Shown here piece after piece: positions 1-7,879 of a DNA stretch of 64,000 nucleotides. Numbering within the stretch: position 1 is the stretch's first letter; every line of letters begins with the position of its first letter. The translations under genes and the position numbers were made by a program. Below the pieces are notes generated by a model that made no database searches, was not told the DNA's origin, and saw nothing but the letters and a program-made list of their open reading frames with translations. Source of the DNA: Agromyces agglutinans (GTDB lineage: Bacteria; Actinomycetota; Actinomycetes; Actinomycetales; Microbacteriaceae); assembly GCF_009647605.1 (NCBI RefSeq), contig NZ_WJIF01000001.1, forward strand, positions 604,549 to 668,548. The letters run 5' to 3'.

Positions 1-1115
1 TTCGCATGCCCCAGCAGCCTTGACGCGAGCGTGATGCCCGCGGCGCGCTCCACGAGGGTTGCCGATGTCCGGCGATAGATGTGGGTCGTGTACTCGTCGA
101 CGTCGACACCGAGCTCCATCAACGACTCACGCTCGTCCGCGATAAACGAACGGAGCAGCCGCTCGTAGTTGCTGACACTCATCGCCTTCCCCGTCTTCGT
201 TGGGAACAGGAACGCCTCGCCACCGGAATCGGCGAGCGCGAGCCGGTACCGCACCGCGGCCGCCGCCACGGAAGGAAGCGCGATGGTGCGGCGCTGGCGC
301 GCACGCTTCGGCGAGTCCTTCCGGTAGATGCCTTCAGTCTTGTTGCTCACGACCGTCCCGCTGACCACGAGCGTCGGTGGACTGCTGGTGATGTCGACAT
401 CGCACCGCCGCAGCGCCAGGCACTCGCCGATGCGAAGCGAAGTGCCGAGCATGATGTCCATCCCGTCGACGAGGGCTCGGTAATTCGGCCTGGGCCCGTC
501 TGGACGCCTCTCGCGCCACTTCTTCATCAGGTTCCGAACGCCCGAGATCTGCTCAGTGGTGAGCACGGAATCCTTCTTCGCCGACGTGGGCAGGCGCTGG
601 ACATCGCGCACCGGGTTTCGGGGCAGCGCATCGTCGCGGACCGCGTACCCGCACAGCAGGCTGAGCACCGTCCGCGCTCGACGTGCCTTCGAGATCGATT
701 CGGTCTGCAGGATGTCCTGAATCATGCGGTCGCACCGGCCCACGGTGAGCTGCTCGAAGCGGACCGCACCGAAGCGGGGGACGATAATCATCCGGGCCGC
801 GGTCTCATAGACCTCGTACGTCGAGAAGGAGAGGCTCCCAGCTTTGGCGCGTGCGCGCACCTGCTCCAGCCAGCGTTCGACGCCCTGGGCGATGGTGCTG
901 TCAGGCGTCAGCCCGCTGCCTCCACCGGTGCTGAAACAGGCTGCTTTGCGCTCGAGCGCCGCGCGCGCCCCTTCCTCGGTGTCGCCGCTGGCACGGAGCC
1001 GCTGCAGGGCGCCGCTGTCATCCCTCGTGGCTCCTCGTGCCTGGTACTTGCCGCTCGCGAGCCGGCTGACGTTGATGACACCGAGCTCGCCCGGTCGAGT
1101 CTGTGGTCTAGCCAT
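1..1115 (-). CDS. Tyrosine recombinase (phage/ICE integrase), partial at left edge
   Basis: Open frame on the minus strand from an ATG at 1115 to the window edge, at least 371 residues; the C-terminus with the nucleophilic Tyr is outside. The N-terminal part has the arm-binding/SAM-like layout. The catalytic domain shows GTSLRIGECLALR (first catalytic Arg) and, near the edge, HIYRRTSATLVERA followed by LLGHA, the H-x-x-R box and following helix of the family. It would catalyse site-specific integration and excision. It overlaps the upstream HTH gene by 8 nt and lies at the 3' side of a tRNA-Gln gene, the usual position of an integrase next to its attachment site. I translated it by hand; the frame is continuous. 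The family call is firm; the kind of element (prophage, ICE or island) cannot be told from here. Confidence 0.88.
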   Translation of the reverse strand, partial: MARPQTRPGELGVINVSRLASGKYQARGATRDDSGALQRLRASGDTEEGARAALERKAACFSTGGGSGLTPDSTIAQGVERWLEQVRARAKAGSLSFSTYEVYETAARMIIVPRFGAVRFEQLTVGRCDRMIQDILQTESISKARRARTVLSLLCGYAVRDDALPRNPVRDVQRLPTSAKKDSVLTTEQISGVRNLMKKWRERRPDGPRPNYRALVDGMDIMLGTSLRIGECLALRRCDVDITSSPPTLVVSGTVVSNKTEGIYRKDSPKRARQRRTIALPSVAAAAVRYRLALADSGGEAFLFPTKTGKAMSVSNYERLLRSFIADERESLMELGVDVDEYTTHIYRRTSATLVERAAGITLASRLLGHA

Positions 1116-1308
1116 GCCGCTGATCGCCCGCCCATCTGAGGACGTCGGCCAGGTCGTAGCGGACGTGCCTGCCGAGCTTCAGGAACGGGGGCCCGGCGTG
1201 CGTGAGTCGCCAGTCCTCGAGTGTGCGTTCGGGCAGGCGGAGCAGCTCGGCGAGTTCGTGCTGGGTGAGGAAGCTGGGCGCGGCTGGCGTCGTCGCGGTC
1301 TCGTTCAT
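1108..1308 (-). CDS. Excisionase-like helix-turn-helix protein
   Basis: A 66-residue protein. The segment LTQHELAELLRLPERTLEDW is a MerR/AlpA-type helix-turn-helix (HTH_17), followed by the wing GPPFLKLGRHVRYDLADVL. Such proteins act as recombination directionality factors or repressors beside actinobacterial integrases. I chose the ATG at 1308 because the longer frame reaching 1467 has no domain before it. Its stop overlaps the integrase start by 8 nt, so the two are probably cotranslated. Two 10-bp direct repeats lie about 100 bp upstream and could be its binding sites. The HTH call is clear; the excision role is inferred from position. Confidence 0.8.
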   Translation of the reverse strand: MNETATTPAAPSFLTQHELAELLRLPERTLEDWRLTHAGPPFLKLGRHVRYDLADVLRWAGDQRHG

Positions 1309-1408
1309 GCCACGTAGGTGCACGAGTCGAGTCCGGGCCGATCGGCCGGCGTCGGTGACGCTCCGTAGCAACCGGTAGGACACGACGCGCATGACGCGTC
1401 GAGGAGGG

Positions 1409-1430
1409 TTTCTGGTCTCGTTTCTGGTCT
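1409..1430. repeat. Two 10-bp direct repeats upstream of the excisionase/integrase pair
   Basis: TTTCTGGTCT occurs at 1409-1418 and again at 1421-1430, a 12-bp period close to one helical turn. They lie between the tRNA-Gln gene and the HTH gene. In tRNA-integrating elements this interval carries Int arm-type and Xis sites, so these are candidate sites. The assignment is inference only. Confidence 0.4.
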
Positions 1431-1501
1431 TTCGCCTCGAAACGCGACGGTGATGGACGATGGGCAAAGGGTGACTTTGCCGCGGAATTCCGCCCCTGTT
1501 A

Positions 1502-1535
1502 TGGCTGGGGTACCTGGACTCGAACCAAGAACAAC
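1502..1535. other. Candidate attachment-site core at the tRNA-Gln 3' half
   Basis: The interval covers the T-arm, the 3' acceptor strand and the CCA of the tRNA-Gln gene. Integrases next to tRNA genes usually recombine within the 3' half and regenerate the gene. The matching direct repeat would lie to the left of the window, so the exact core cannot be defined here. Confidence 0.35.
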
Positions 1536-1576
1536 TGAACCAGAATCAGCCGTGTTGCCAATTACACCATACCCCA
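1505..1576 (-). tRNA. tRNA-Gln (anticodon CTG)
   Basis: The minus strand reads TGGGGTA at the 5' end (1576-1570), pairing with TACCCCA at the 3' side (1512-1506), with discriminator G at 1505 and an encoded CCA at 1504-1502. The anticodon loop reads GATTCTGGTT, giving CTG. The T-arm GGTTCGAGTCC is intact. It lies 94 bp downstream of gltX on the same strand and may share its transcript. The integrase and excisionase-like genes lie just beyond its 3' end, so the 3' half is the likely attachment core of the element. Confidence 0.95.
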
Positions 1577-1647
1577 ATGGCCTGAAACCGAGGTCTCGGG
1601 CCGACATGTAACTCTAGCCCAGCTCTGCCGAACGGCCAAACTGAGCC

Positions 1648-1679
1648 GGTCTCGATACGCTGGGCGCGCCTACTCGACC
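1648..1679. repeat. Partial intergenic palindrome (half copy) at the gltX 3' end
   Basis: GGTCTCGATACGCT at 1648-1661, followed after a short insert by CTACTCGACC, matches the right arm of the full palindrome at 21265-21332. It overlaps the last codons and the stop of gltX. It looks like a remnant or half-unit of a dispersed REP-like element. Confidence 0.6.
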
Positions 1680-3202
1680 GACGGCGCCGCCGCCAGCACC
1701 CCCACCAGCCGGTCGACCCGCGCGAGCGAGTCGGCCTTGCCGAGGATCTGCATCGACTCGAACAGCGGCGGCGAGACTCGCCGTCCCGAGATCGCGACGC
1801 GCACGGGGCCGAAGGCCACGCGCGGCTTCAGGCCGAGCCCGTCGATGAGTGCGGCGCGCAGCGCCTCCTCGATCTCGGCGGTGGCCCAGGCCTCCCCCGG
1901 GATCCGCTCGAGCGCGTCGCGCGCGGACGTCAGCACCTCGCGGGCGTTGGCGGGCAGCGAGGCGAGCGCGTCGTCGTCGTGGGTGAGGCCCGAGGCATCC
2001 GTGAACAGGAAGCCGAGCATGCCGGGCGCCTCGCCGAGCAGGCCGATGCGCTCCTGCACGAGCGGCGCGGCCTCGGCGAGGGTCGCCTCCTCGGCGGGCG
2101 CCAGCGGCGTCGAGACGGCGCCGGCGGCCTGCAGGTACGGCACGGTGCGGGCGGCGAAGTCGGCGGGCGCGAGCAGGCGGATGTGGTCGCCGTTGATCGA
2201 CTCGGCCTTCTTCTGGTCGAATCGCGCGGGGTTCGGGTTGACGTTCGCGACGTCGAACGCCTCGACGAGCTCGTCGCGGCTGAACACGTCGCGGTCGGCC
2301 GAGAAGCCCCAGCCGAGCAGGGCCAGGTAGTTCAGCAGTCCCTCGGGGATGAACCCGCGATCGCGGTGGTGGAACAGGTTCGACTCGGGGTCGCGCTTGC
2401 TGAGCTTCTTGTTGCCCTCGCCCATGACGTACGGCAGGTGGCCGAAGCGCGGCACGAACGAGGTCGCGCCGATGTCGATGAGCGCGTGGTACAGCGCGAT
2501 CTGCCGCGGCGTCGACGAGAGCAGGTCTTCGCCGCGCAGCACGTGGGTGATGCCCATGAGCGCGTCATCGACCGGGTTCACGAACGTGTACAGCGGCGCG
2601 CCGTTGGGGCGCACGACGACGAAGTCGATGGTCGACCCGACCGGGAAGTCGATGCGTCCGCGCACGAGGTCGTCGAAGCCGAGGTCGACCTCGGGCACGC
2701 GCAGGCGCAGCGCCGGCTCGCGGCCTTCGGCGCGGAACGCGGCTCGCTGCTCGTCGGTGAGGTCGCGGTCGAAGTTGTCATAGCCGAGCTGCTTGGGCCG
2801 GCCGTTCGCCGCGTTGCGCGCGTCGATCTCCTCGGCCGTCGAGAAGCTCTCGTAGAGGTGCCCGGCCGCCTTCAGTCGCTCGATGAGGTCGGTGTAGATC
2901 TCGCCGCGCTGCGACTGCCGGTACGGGCCGTGCGGGCCGCCGACGCCGACGCCCTCGTCCCAGTCGAGACCGAGCCACGTCAGCGCGTCGAGGATCTGCT
3001 CGTAGCTCTCTTCGCTGTCGCGCGCGGCGTCGGTGTCTTCGATGCGGAAGACGAAGGTGCCGCCCGTGTGCCGGGCGTACGCCCAGTTGAAGAGCGCGGT
3101 GCGCACCAGGCCGACGTGCGGCGTGCCGGTGGGCGAGGGGCAGAAGCGCACGCGGACGTCGCTGCCGGTGGCGGTGGTCGTGGGGTGGGCCGTGTCAGAC
3201 AT
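1670..3202 (-). CDS. gltX: Glutamyl-tRNA synthetase
   Basis: Class I aminoacyl-tRNA synthetase of 510 residues, normal for bacterial GluRS. The HIGH-type signature [11 protein letters not shown] is at residues 22-32 and the KMSKS-type signature KLSKR at 266-270. It attaches glutamate to tRNA-Glu. Actinobacteria generally lack GlnRS, so it is probably non-discriminating and also charges tRNA-Gln, whose gene lies directly downstream; GatCAB would then amidate the product. I chose the ATG at 3202 (MSDTAH) over an in-frame TTG at 3211. The start overlaps the 3' end of the LysR gene by 8 nt. Confidence 0.96.
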   Translation of the reverse strand: MSDTAHPTTTATGSDVRVRFCPSPTGTPHVGLVRTALFNWAYARHTGGTFVFRIEDTDAARDSEESYEQILDALTWLGLDWDEGVGVGGPHGPYRQSQRGEIYTDLIERLKAAGHLYESFSTAEEIDARNAANGRPKQLGYDNFDRDLTDEQRAAFRAEGREPALRLRVPEVDLGFDDLVRGRIDFPVGSTIDFVVVRPNGAPLYTFVNPVDDALMGITHVLRGEDLLSSTPRQIALYHALIDIGATSFVPRFGHLPYVMGEGNKKLSKRDPESNLFHHRDRGFIPEGLLNYLALLGWGFSADRDVFSRDELVEAFDVANVNPNPARFDQKKAESINGDHIRLLAPADFAARTVPYLQAAGAVSTPLAPAEEATLAEAAPLVQERIGLLGEAPGMLGFLFTDASGLTHDDDALASLPANAREVLTSARDALERIPGEAWATAEIEEALRAALIDGLGLKPRVAFGPVRVAISGRRVSPPLFESMQILGKADSLARVDRLVGVLAAAPSVE

Positions 3203-4289
3203 CGTCGTCAATGCTACCGACCGCGGCTGCGGCGCGTCCGCCGGGATCGAGCGCTTCGAGCGCCCGCAGCGCGGCGGCGACCGCGGGCACCCGCTCGGCG
3301 CCCTTCGCGGTCACGAGGTGCAGCGATCGCACGTCTTCGCGCGCGGTCGGGCGCACCACGACGCCCGGATGCCTCGGCGTCGCGCGGAGCGCGAGGGCCG
3401 GCAGCAGCGCGACCCCGAGCCCCTGCGCCACCATGCCCTCGACGGCGACGAAGTTGTCGGTCTCGAACGCGATGCGCGGCGCGAATCCCGCCGCGGCCGC
3501 GAGCTCGAGCAGGTGGCCGCGGCAGCGGGGGCACCCCGCGATCCACGGGTCGTCGGCGAGGCGTTCGAGCGGCACGTCGTCGAGACCGGCGAGCGGATGC
3601 CCCGCCGGCAGCACGAGGCGGATCGGTTCGTCGCCGAACGCCCGCACGGCGAGCCCCCGGGCGCTCGCGCGGTGCGGATCGTCGCGGTCGCCGGGGTAGC
3701 TGAATGTGATCGCGAGGTCGGCCCGGTTCTCGCGGACGGCCTCGACCGCCTCGGGCGGTTCGGCCTCGACGAACGTGATCGCGACGCCCGGATGCCTCGC
3801 GCCGAGGCTCGCGATCAACTCGGGTACGAGGGTGGGCGACGCCGATGGGAAGGCGACGAGGCGCAGGCGCCCGGCACGCAGGCCCTTGAGTTCCGCGAGC
3901 TCGCCGGCCGCCGCTTCGAGCGACGTCGTGACGGCGCGCGCGTGCCTGGCGATCACGCGGCCCGATTCGGTGAGCCGGATGCCACGGCCCGCGCGTTCGA
4001 CGAGCGCCACGCCGGTGCGCTCCTGGAACCGGCGCACCTGCTGGCTGACCGCGGGCTGGCTGTACCCGAGCGCGGCCGCGGCGGCGGTGAGCGACCCGTG
4101 CGCGGCGATCGCGTGCACGACGCGCACGGTCTGCAGGTCGATCGCCGCGGCGAGCCGCTGCGTCGCCTCATCGGCCGGGGCATCCGTCGGGGCCAGCGCG
4201 GTGGAGGCGGCGCCAGCCGACGAGGCTTCCGCGGGCGAGGCATCCGTCATCGAGGCATCCGTCATCGAGGCATCATAACGAATCGGCAT
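3195..4289 (-). CDS. LysR-family transcriptional regulator
   Basis: LysR-type regulator with the N-terminal winged HTH around [20 protein letters not shown], followed by a substrate-binding domain, giving 364 residues from the ATG at 4289. The N-terminal extension is unusually long (about 45 residues) and low-complexity because a 15-bp unit encoding MTDAS is repeated, so ATG codons at 4265 and 4250 and a GTG at 4301 are alternative starts. It is divergent from a PLP-dependent enzyme gene at 4347 and probably controls it. The pair separates gltX from the FAH-family gene and looks like an insertion into a core gene order. The ligand is unknown. Confidence 0.88.
   Translation of the reverse strand: MPIRYDASMTDASMTDASPAEASSAGAASTALAPTDAPADEATQRLAAAIDLQTVRVVHAIAAHGSLTAAAAALGYSQPAVSQQVRRFQERTGVALVERAGRGIRLTESGRVIARHARAVTTSLEAAAGELAELKGLRAGRLRLVAFPSASPTLVPELIASLGARHPGVAITFVEAEPPEAVEAVRENRADLAITFSYPGDRDDPHRASARGLAVRAFGDEPIRLVLPAGHPLAGLDDVPLERLADDPWIAGCPRCRGHLLELAAAAGFAPRIAFETDNFVAVEGMVAQGLGVALLPALALRATPRHPGVVVRPTAREDVRSLHLVTAKGAERVPAVAAALRALEALDPGGRAAAAVGSIDDDV
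4237..4274. repeat. 15-bp tandem repeat in the 5' end of the LysR gene
   Basis: GAGGCATCCGTCATC occurs at 4237-4251 and 4252-4266, with a partial third copy from 4267. On the coding strand each unit gives the codons for MTDAS, so each repeat supplies a possible start codon. Each full unit contains the 7-mer GGCATCC that recurs through the window. Confidence 0.85.
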
Positions 4290-4298
4290 GTTTCCGAT
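4282..4298. promoter_or_regulatory. Possible LysR operator dyad
   Basis: ATCGG-N7-CCGAT (4282-4286 and 4294-4298) lies between the divergent LysR gene and the aminotransferase-fold gene, as expected for autoregulatory LysR binding. It overlaps the start codon chosen for the LysR gene, so if it is the operator, the true start is more likely one of the downstream ATGs. Weak evidence. Confidence 0.35.
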
Positions 4299-4346
4299 CA
4301 CTCATCTGCCGTTGTCGAATGAATGCGCCGAGCGCACACTGGCAGC

Positions 4347-5378
4347 ATGCCTGACCTGCGATCCCGATTCACCGCCGGCCGCGGTTACCTCGCGGCCTGC
4401 ACACTCGGCCTGCCGACGCTCGAGACGCACGCCGCCGTCGCCCGCGACCTCGAGCGCTGGGCCGCGGGCTCGGCGAACGCCGGCGAATACTCGAAGGTCG
4501 TCGAGCGAGCCCGCGGCCACGCCGCGACCCTGCTCGGCGCTGAGGAGGAGCAGGTCGCCGTCGGCTCGCAGGTCTCGGTGTTCGCCGGCCTCGTGGCGGC
4601 CTCCGCCCCGGCCGGCGCGGAGGTGCTCTGCATCGACGGCGACTTCAGCTCGATCGTCGGGCCGTTCCTCGCGCGCGGCGACCTGCGCGTGCGACACGTC
4701 CCGGCCGACCGGCTCGCCGACGAGATCCGCCCGACCACCGCGATCGTCTCGGCGTCGCTCGTGCAGTCGGCGTCGGGCGAGGTGCTCGACGCGGCATCCG
4801 TCGCGAAGGCGGCGCGCGACGCCGGTGCACTGCTGCTCATCGACACGACCCAGGCGACCGGCTGGATGCCGACCGACGCGCTCGACGCCGACGTCATCGT
4901 CTGCCATGCGTACAAGTGGCTCTCCGCACCGCGCGGCGCGGCATTCGCGGCGTTCAGCGACCGGGCCGTCGCCGAACTGACACCGCACACCGCGGGCTGG
5001 TACTCGGGCGGCGACCCCTGGGCCTCGTGCTACGGACCCGACCTGCACCTCGCCGAGGGAGCCCACCGCTTCGACGTCTCCCCCGCGTGGCACGCCTGGG
5101 TCGGCGCCGAGTCCGCGCTCGCGTTCGCGGCATCCCTCGACCTCGACGACGTACGTGGGCACGACGTCGGGCTCGCGAACGCGTTCCGCGCGCGGCTCGG
5201 GCTCGAGGCATCCGACAGTGCGATCGTCGCGTGGCCGGACCCCGACCGCGCCGCGCTCAGCGCGCTCGAGGCTGCCGGCATCACCGCGTCGGGGCGCGCC
5301 GGCAACGCGCGGGTCGCGTTCCACCTGTGGAACGACGACGAGGACGTCGAGCTCGCGGCGGCAGCGCTCGGGCGCTGA
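4347..5378 (+). CDS. Class V aminotransferase-fold PLP enzyme
   Basis: A 343-residue fold-type I PLP enzyme of the class V (kynureninase/cysteine desulfurase-like) group. LLIDTTQATGW (Asp about 166) would hold the pyridine nitrogen, and VIVCHAYKWLSAPRG places the Schiff-base Lys at about residue 190. There is no convincing cysteine-desulfurase loop, so the substrate is not known. The ATG at 4347 is used; an in-frame ATG at 4323 adds eight residues without similarity. It is divergent from a LysR regulator with only a short intergenic region, suggesting regulation by it. The FAH-family gene is convergent downstream. Confidence 0.82.
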   Translation: MPDLRSRFTAGRGYLAACTLGLPTLETHAAVARDLERWAAGSANAGEYSKVVERARGHAATLLGAEEEQVAVGSQVSVFAGLVAASAPAGAEVLCIDGDFSSIVGPFLARGDLRVRHVPADRLADEIRPTTAIVSASLVQSASGEVLDAASVAKAARDAGALLLIDTTQATGWMPTDALDADVIVCHAYKWLSAPRGAAFAAFSDRAVAELTPHTAGWYSGGDPWASCYGPDLHLAEGAHRFDVSPAWHAWVGAESALAFAASLDLDDVRGHDVGLANAFRARLGLEASDSAIVAWPDPDRAALSALEAAGITASGRAGNARVAFHLWNDDEDVELAAAALGR

Positions 5379-5434
5379 CGCCGCGATGGCCGCGTTGCGG
5401 CCCGCGCTCGGCGATCGGGCTTCAGCGCACGCGC

Positions 5435-6199
5435 TCAGCGCACCGGGTTCGACAGCGCGCCGAGTCCTTCGACGCGCACCTCGACCGTGTCGCCCGACAC
5501 GATCGGGCCGACGCCCGCGGGCGTTCCCGTGAGGATCACGTCGCCAGGCAGCAGCGTGAACACCGCCGACGCGTAGGCGATGATCGCGGGGATCGAGTGC
5601 ACCATGTCGGAGAGGCGACCCTGCTGGCGCACCTCGCCGTTCACGCTCGTCTCGATGGTGCCGTTCGCGAGGTCGACGTCGGTGTCGATGATCGGGCCGA
5701 GCGGGCAGAACGTGTCGAAGCCCTTCGCGCGCGTCCACTGCCCGTCGGAGCGCTGCAGGTCGCGCGCGGTCACGTCGTTCGCGATCGTGTAGCCGAAGAT
5801 CACGTCGTCGGCATCCTCTTCACGCACGTGGCGCGCAATGCTGCCGATCACGACGGCGAGCTCGCCCTCGAACTCGACCCGCTCGGACTGCCGCGGCAGC
5901 ACGATGGCGTCGCCGGGGCCGACCACCGAGGTGTTCGGCTTCAGGAACAGCAGCGGCTCGGCAGGCGCCTCGTTGCCGAACTCGGCCGCGTGCTCGCGAT
6001 AGTTGCGCCCGACCGCGACCACCTTCGACCGCGGGATCACGGGCGCCAACAGCTTCGCCTCGCCCATCGGCACGCGTTCACCGGTCGTCTCGAACCCGGC
6101 GAACAGCGGGTCGGCCTTCAGCACGACGAGCTCGTTCTCCTCCTCGTCGACGATCCCGAACGAGATGGACTCACCATGGCTGAACCGCGCGACCTTCAT
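5435..6199 (-). CDS. Fumarylacetoacetate hydrolase (FAH) family protein
   Basis: A 254-residue protein with the FAH/HpcE fold: [13 protein letters not shown], then [13 protein letters not shown] carrying the metal-binding Glu pair, and [14 protein letters not shown] with the metal-binding Asp. Members hydrolyse or isomerise C-C bonds of diketo acids or decarboxylate oxaloacetate; the substrate here is not evident. FAH genes commonly sit next to gltX in related actinobacteria. The start ATG (6199-6197) overlaps the stop of the upstream HExxH gene as ATGA. The first 58 bp of this coding region exist as a second copy at 7789-7846, on the far side of that gene. Confidence 0.9.
   Translation of the reverse strand: MKVARFSHGESISFGIVDEEENELVVLKADPLFAGFETTGERVPMGEAKLLAPVIPRSKVVAVGRNYREHAAEFGNEAPAEPLLFLKPNTSVVGPGDAIVLPRQSERVEFEGELAVVIGSIARHVREEDADDVIFGYTIANDVTARDLQRSDGQWTRAKGFDTFCPLGPIIDTDVDLANGTIETSVNGEVRQQGRLSDMVHSIPAIIAYASAVFTLLPGDVILTGTPAGVGPIVSGDTVEVRVEGLGALSNPVR
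6139..6196. repeat. 58-bp direct repeat, copy 1 (inside the FAH gene 5' end)
   Basis: Bases 6139-6196 are identical to 7789-7846, an offset of exactly 1650 bp. This copy encodes the first residues of the intact FAH protein ([19 protein letters not shown]). Together the copies bracket the HExxH gene and some upstream DNA. Confidence 0.97.
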
Positions 6200-7614
6200 A
6201 CGCTCAACGGTACTGGGCTTCCGGGGCCACCGAGTTTCTCGAACCTCGTGTTGACGGCTTCGAGGAGATGAGCGCCGGCGGGCAACCGCGCTTTGACGAA
6301 CGGCATGCCCTCGGCGAACGCGATCTCCATCAGGTGCGACACCACCTCCGTGGCGCGCCGGTACTCTTGACTCTCTCGCACCCTCGGCAGGTATTCGAGA
6401 ATCCGCCGTGCGACCGCCCGCGCGCGCGAGGCCGCGTCGTCGGTCGCCGAACGGCCGAACTCCTCGAGCTCTGCGACTGCCTTGTCGACCGCATCTCGAT
6501 CGGCCTTCCCTGCGACGGTCGAGGCCCCCCGCTCTCTCGGGGTTCGTTCGTCATCGTCCGCCGAATCTGCCGCCGGGTACGGAAGGGATGCATTGTTGAA
6601 CGCGCGATGCAGTGCGAGATGCGTGAATTCGTGAAGGATTGTCGACGCGAGCTCCTGTGACGATTCCCGCATCGCGATGATGGCTTCCTCGAGATCACGG
6701 CGCGAACGCACTCCCGAGAGCAGCGGAGTGCTCGACCCGATGACGGACGGGAGGTCTACCGCGAGCCTTACTTCGGCGTAATTCGCAGAGCCTGTTGCCC
6801 GCTCGCCGGACGCGGCGGACATCGCTGTTCCGTTCAGTAGTACCAGCGTGAAGCCCGACCCATCCGCGAGCGCATCCCGCGAGCGATGCACCGTTTGAAG
6901 GATCCGCTGGATCAACGGCTCGGCCCGGTCGCGCACCTGAGCGAGCGCCAGCGCGAAGAGGGCGTTCACCCGGTCATCGTCCTGCGGTGTCTTTCCATCC
7001 TCCTTTCGCAGCGGCCCGACCAGGGACTCCGCGTCGACGACAAATCGCCCGAGCCGTTCAATCTCCCCTTGCTTGCTGGCCTCGAGTTCGGTCGCCGAGT
7101 CGCGCCTCTGTTGCTCGGCCGCTCGATCGCGTTCAGCCTCCTGCTCGCGTTCAGCCCGTTCCTGACGCCGCTTCGTGTGTTGGTCTTCGCGTATCTGCTT
7201 GCGCTGGAGTTCTTGGATCCGATCGTCGAAGATTCCGATCGTTCGGTCCCGTCCGGCCTCCGGGTGTGTCTGCTCCACCTCGGTGCGCAGGCGCCGCACT
7301 TCCGCGATGTCGTCCCACTGCTCGAGCGCCTCCCTCAGACGCATCCGTCCCTCGGCCCGCGTCGTGTCGATCTCCTCGCCCCTGAGTTTGATCCGCTGCA
7401 CGGAGGCGACGAGATCGTCGGGTCCGCTCAGCAACTGGCTTACCGCAGCGTTTCCGGCCGTTCGCTGGATGGCTTGAATGACCGATGGCTGGGGGGCTCG
7501 GTTCCCCACCCGGAGACGCCACCGCTCCTCGCCCTGTCGGCTCTCCCGATGCACACTGCCGGTAGCCGAACGGGGCGACGACGGCGCGGCCGTGCGTCGT
7601 GGGTCGAGAGCCAT
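6196..7614 (-). CDS. Putative HExxH zinc metallopeptidase with N-terminal GNxAV motif
   Basis: A 472-residue protein I cannot place in a named family. Near the N-terminus (about residues 45-62) is [19 protein letters not shown], the 'QRxxGNxAVxxLL' motif I recall from DUF4157 and other actinobacterial proteins linked to extracellular contractile injection systems. Residues about 135-190 are a charged probable coiled coil. [13 protein letters not shown] gives a zincin HExxH at 328-332; a Glu in [15 protein letters not shown] about 95 residues later could be the third ligand. No signal peptide or membrane segment is seen. Three 60-base lines I counted give 58-63% GC, below the neighbours. It stops within the FAH start codon and is flanked by 58-bp direct repeats, so it was probably acquired. 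The toxin or effector role is speculation. Confidence 0.72.
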   Translation of the reverse strand: MALDPRRTAAPSSPRSATGSVHRESRQGEERWRLRVGNRAPQPSVIQAIQRTAGNAAVSQLLSGPDDLVASVQRIKLRGEEIDTTRAEGRMRLREALEQWDDIAEVRRLRTEVEQTHPEAGRDRTIGIFDDRIQELQRKQIREDQHTKRRQERAEREQEAERDRAAEQQRRDSATELEASKQGEIERLGRFVVDAESLVGPLRKEDGKTPQDDDRVNALFALALAQVRDRAEPLIQRILQTVHRSRDALADGSGFTLVLLNGTAMSAASGERATGSANYAEVRLAVDLPSVIGSSTPLLSGVRSRRDLEEAIIAMRESSQELASTILHEFTHLALHRAFNNASLPYPAADSADDDERTPRERGASTVAGKADRDAVDKAVAELEEFGRSATDDAASRARAVARRILEYLPRVRESQEYRRATEVVSHLMEIAFAEGMPFVKARLPAGAHLLEAVNTRFEKLGGPGSPVPLSV

Positions 7615-7701
7615 GGCGAGATACTCCGAGTCGCTCCGGCGAAGGCATGCGGCGGGTTCGCTCGTCTCACGTTACCGGCACCCGATCTGCCCGCGTGGGA
7701 A

Positions 7702-7730
7702 CCCGAGTGCCCTATCGGGCAGGGCTCGGG
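7702..7730. other. Hairpin upstream of the HExxH gene
   Basis: CCCGAG-TGCCC (7702-7712), a TATC loop, then GGGCA-GGG-CTCGGG (7717-7730) form a GC-rich stem with a 3-nt bulge. It lies in the roughly 135-bp non-coding stretch between the HExxH gene and the chimeric remnant. It could be a terminator or part of a leader; there is no U-tract. Confidence 0.35.
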
Positions 7731-7761
7731 CCGCACGCCCGACGCGCGCGTCAGACATCGT

Positions 7762-7784
7762 GGATGAGCCGCTTGCCGAGGCTG
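7762..7784. repeat. 23-bp direct repeat shared with the GNAT gene 3' region
   Basis: The 23 bases 7762-7784 are identical to 8658-8680, inside the intact GNAT gene. Both encode SLGKRLI. The reading beyond the repeat differs (HDV-stop here, PDAPA in the intact gene), so this is either a diverged duplicate or the tail of a second ypeA-like gene. Confidence 0.9.
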
Positions 7785-7788
7785 ACGG

Positions 7789-7846
7789 CCTCCTCGTCGA
7801 CGATCCCGAACGAGATGGACTCACCATGGCTGAACCGCGCGACCTT
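7789..7846. repeat. 58-bp direct repeat, copy 2 (truncated FAH start)
   Basis: Identical to 6139-6196. In this copy the position corresponding to the FAH initiator ATG reads ATC, and only the first 58 bp of the gene are present. It lies just downstream of the AlkD-like gene stop at 7880, in the place where the FAH start would have been before the insertion. Confidence 0.97.
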
Positions 7847-7879
7847 GATGCCCTCGAGCCTAGTCAGCGGCCGTCGCCC

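Larger units (their letters stand above)
7751..7849 (-). pseudogene. Chimeric gene remnant: FAH 5' fragment joined to a YpeA-like 3' fragment
   Basis: Read on the minus strand, this frame gives [20 protein letters not shown], the first residues of the FAH protein with its ATG changed to ATC, running directly into AVSLGKRLIHDV and a stop. The second part matches the C-terminus of YpeA-type GNAT acetyltransferases (the intact gene nearby has VTSLGKRLIPDA). Two unrelated gene ends are thus fused with no linker. It has no start codon and is presumably not expressed. It shows that recombination has reworked this junction and marks one edge of the segment carrying the HExxH gene. Confidence 0.8.

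Noticed and set aside
81..1139. 352-codon plus-strand open frame
   Set aside because: It lies antisense to the integrase gene, which has clear catalytic motifs; the plus frame has none.
6139..7846. Insertion sequence carrying the HExxH gene
   Set aside because: No transposase, no terminal inverted repeats, and the flanking duplication (58 bp) is far longer than an IS target duplication.
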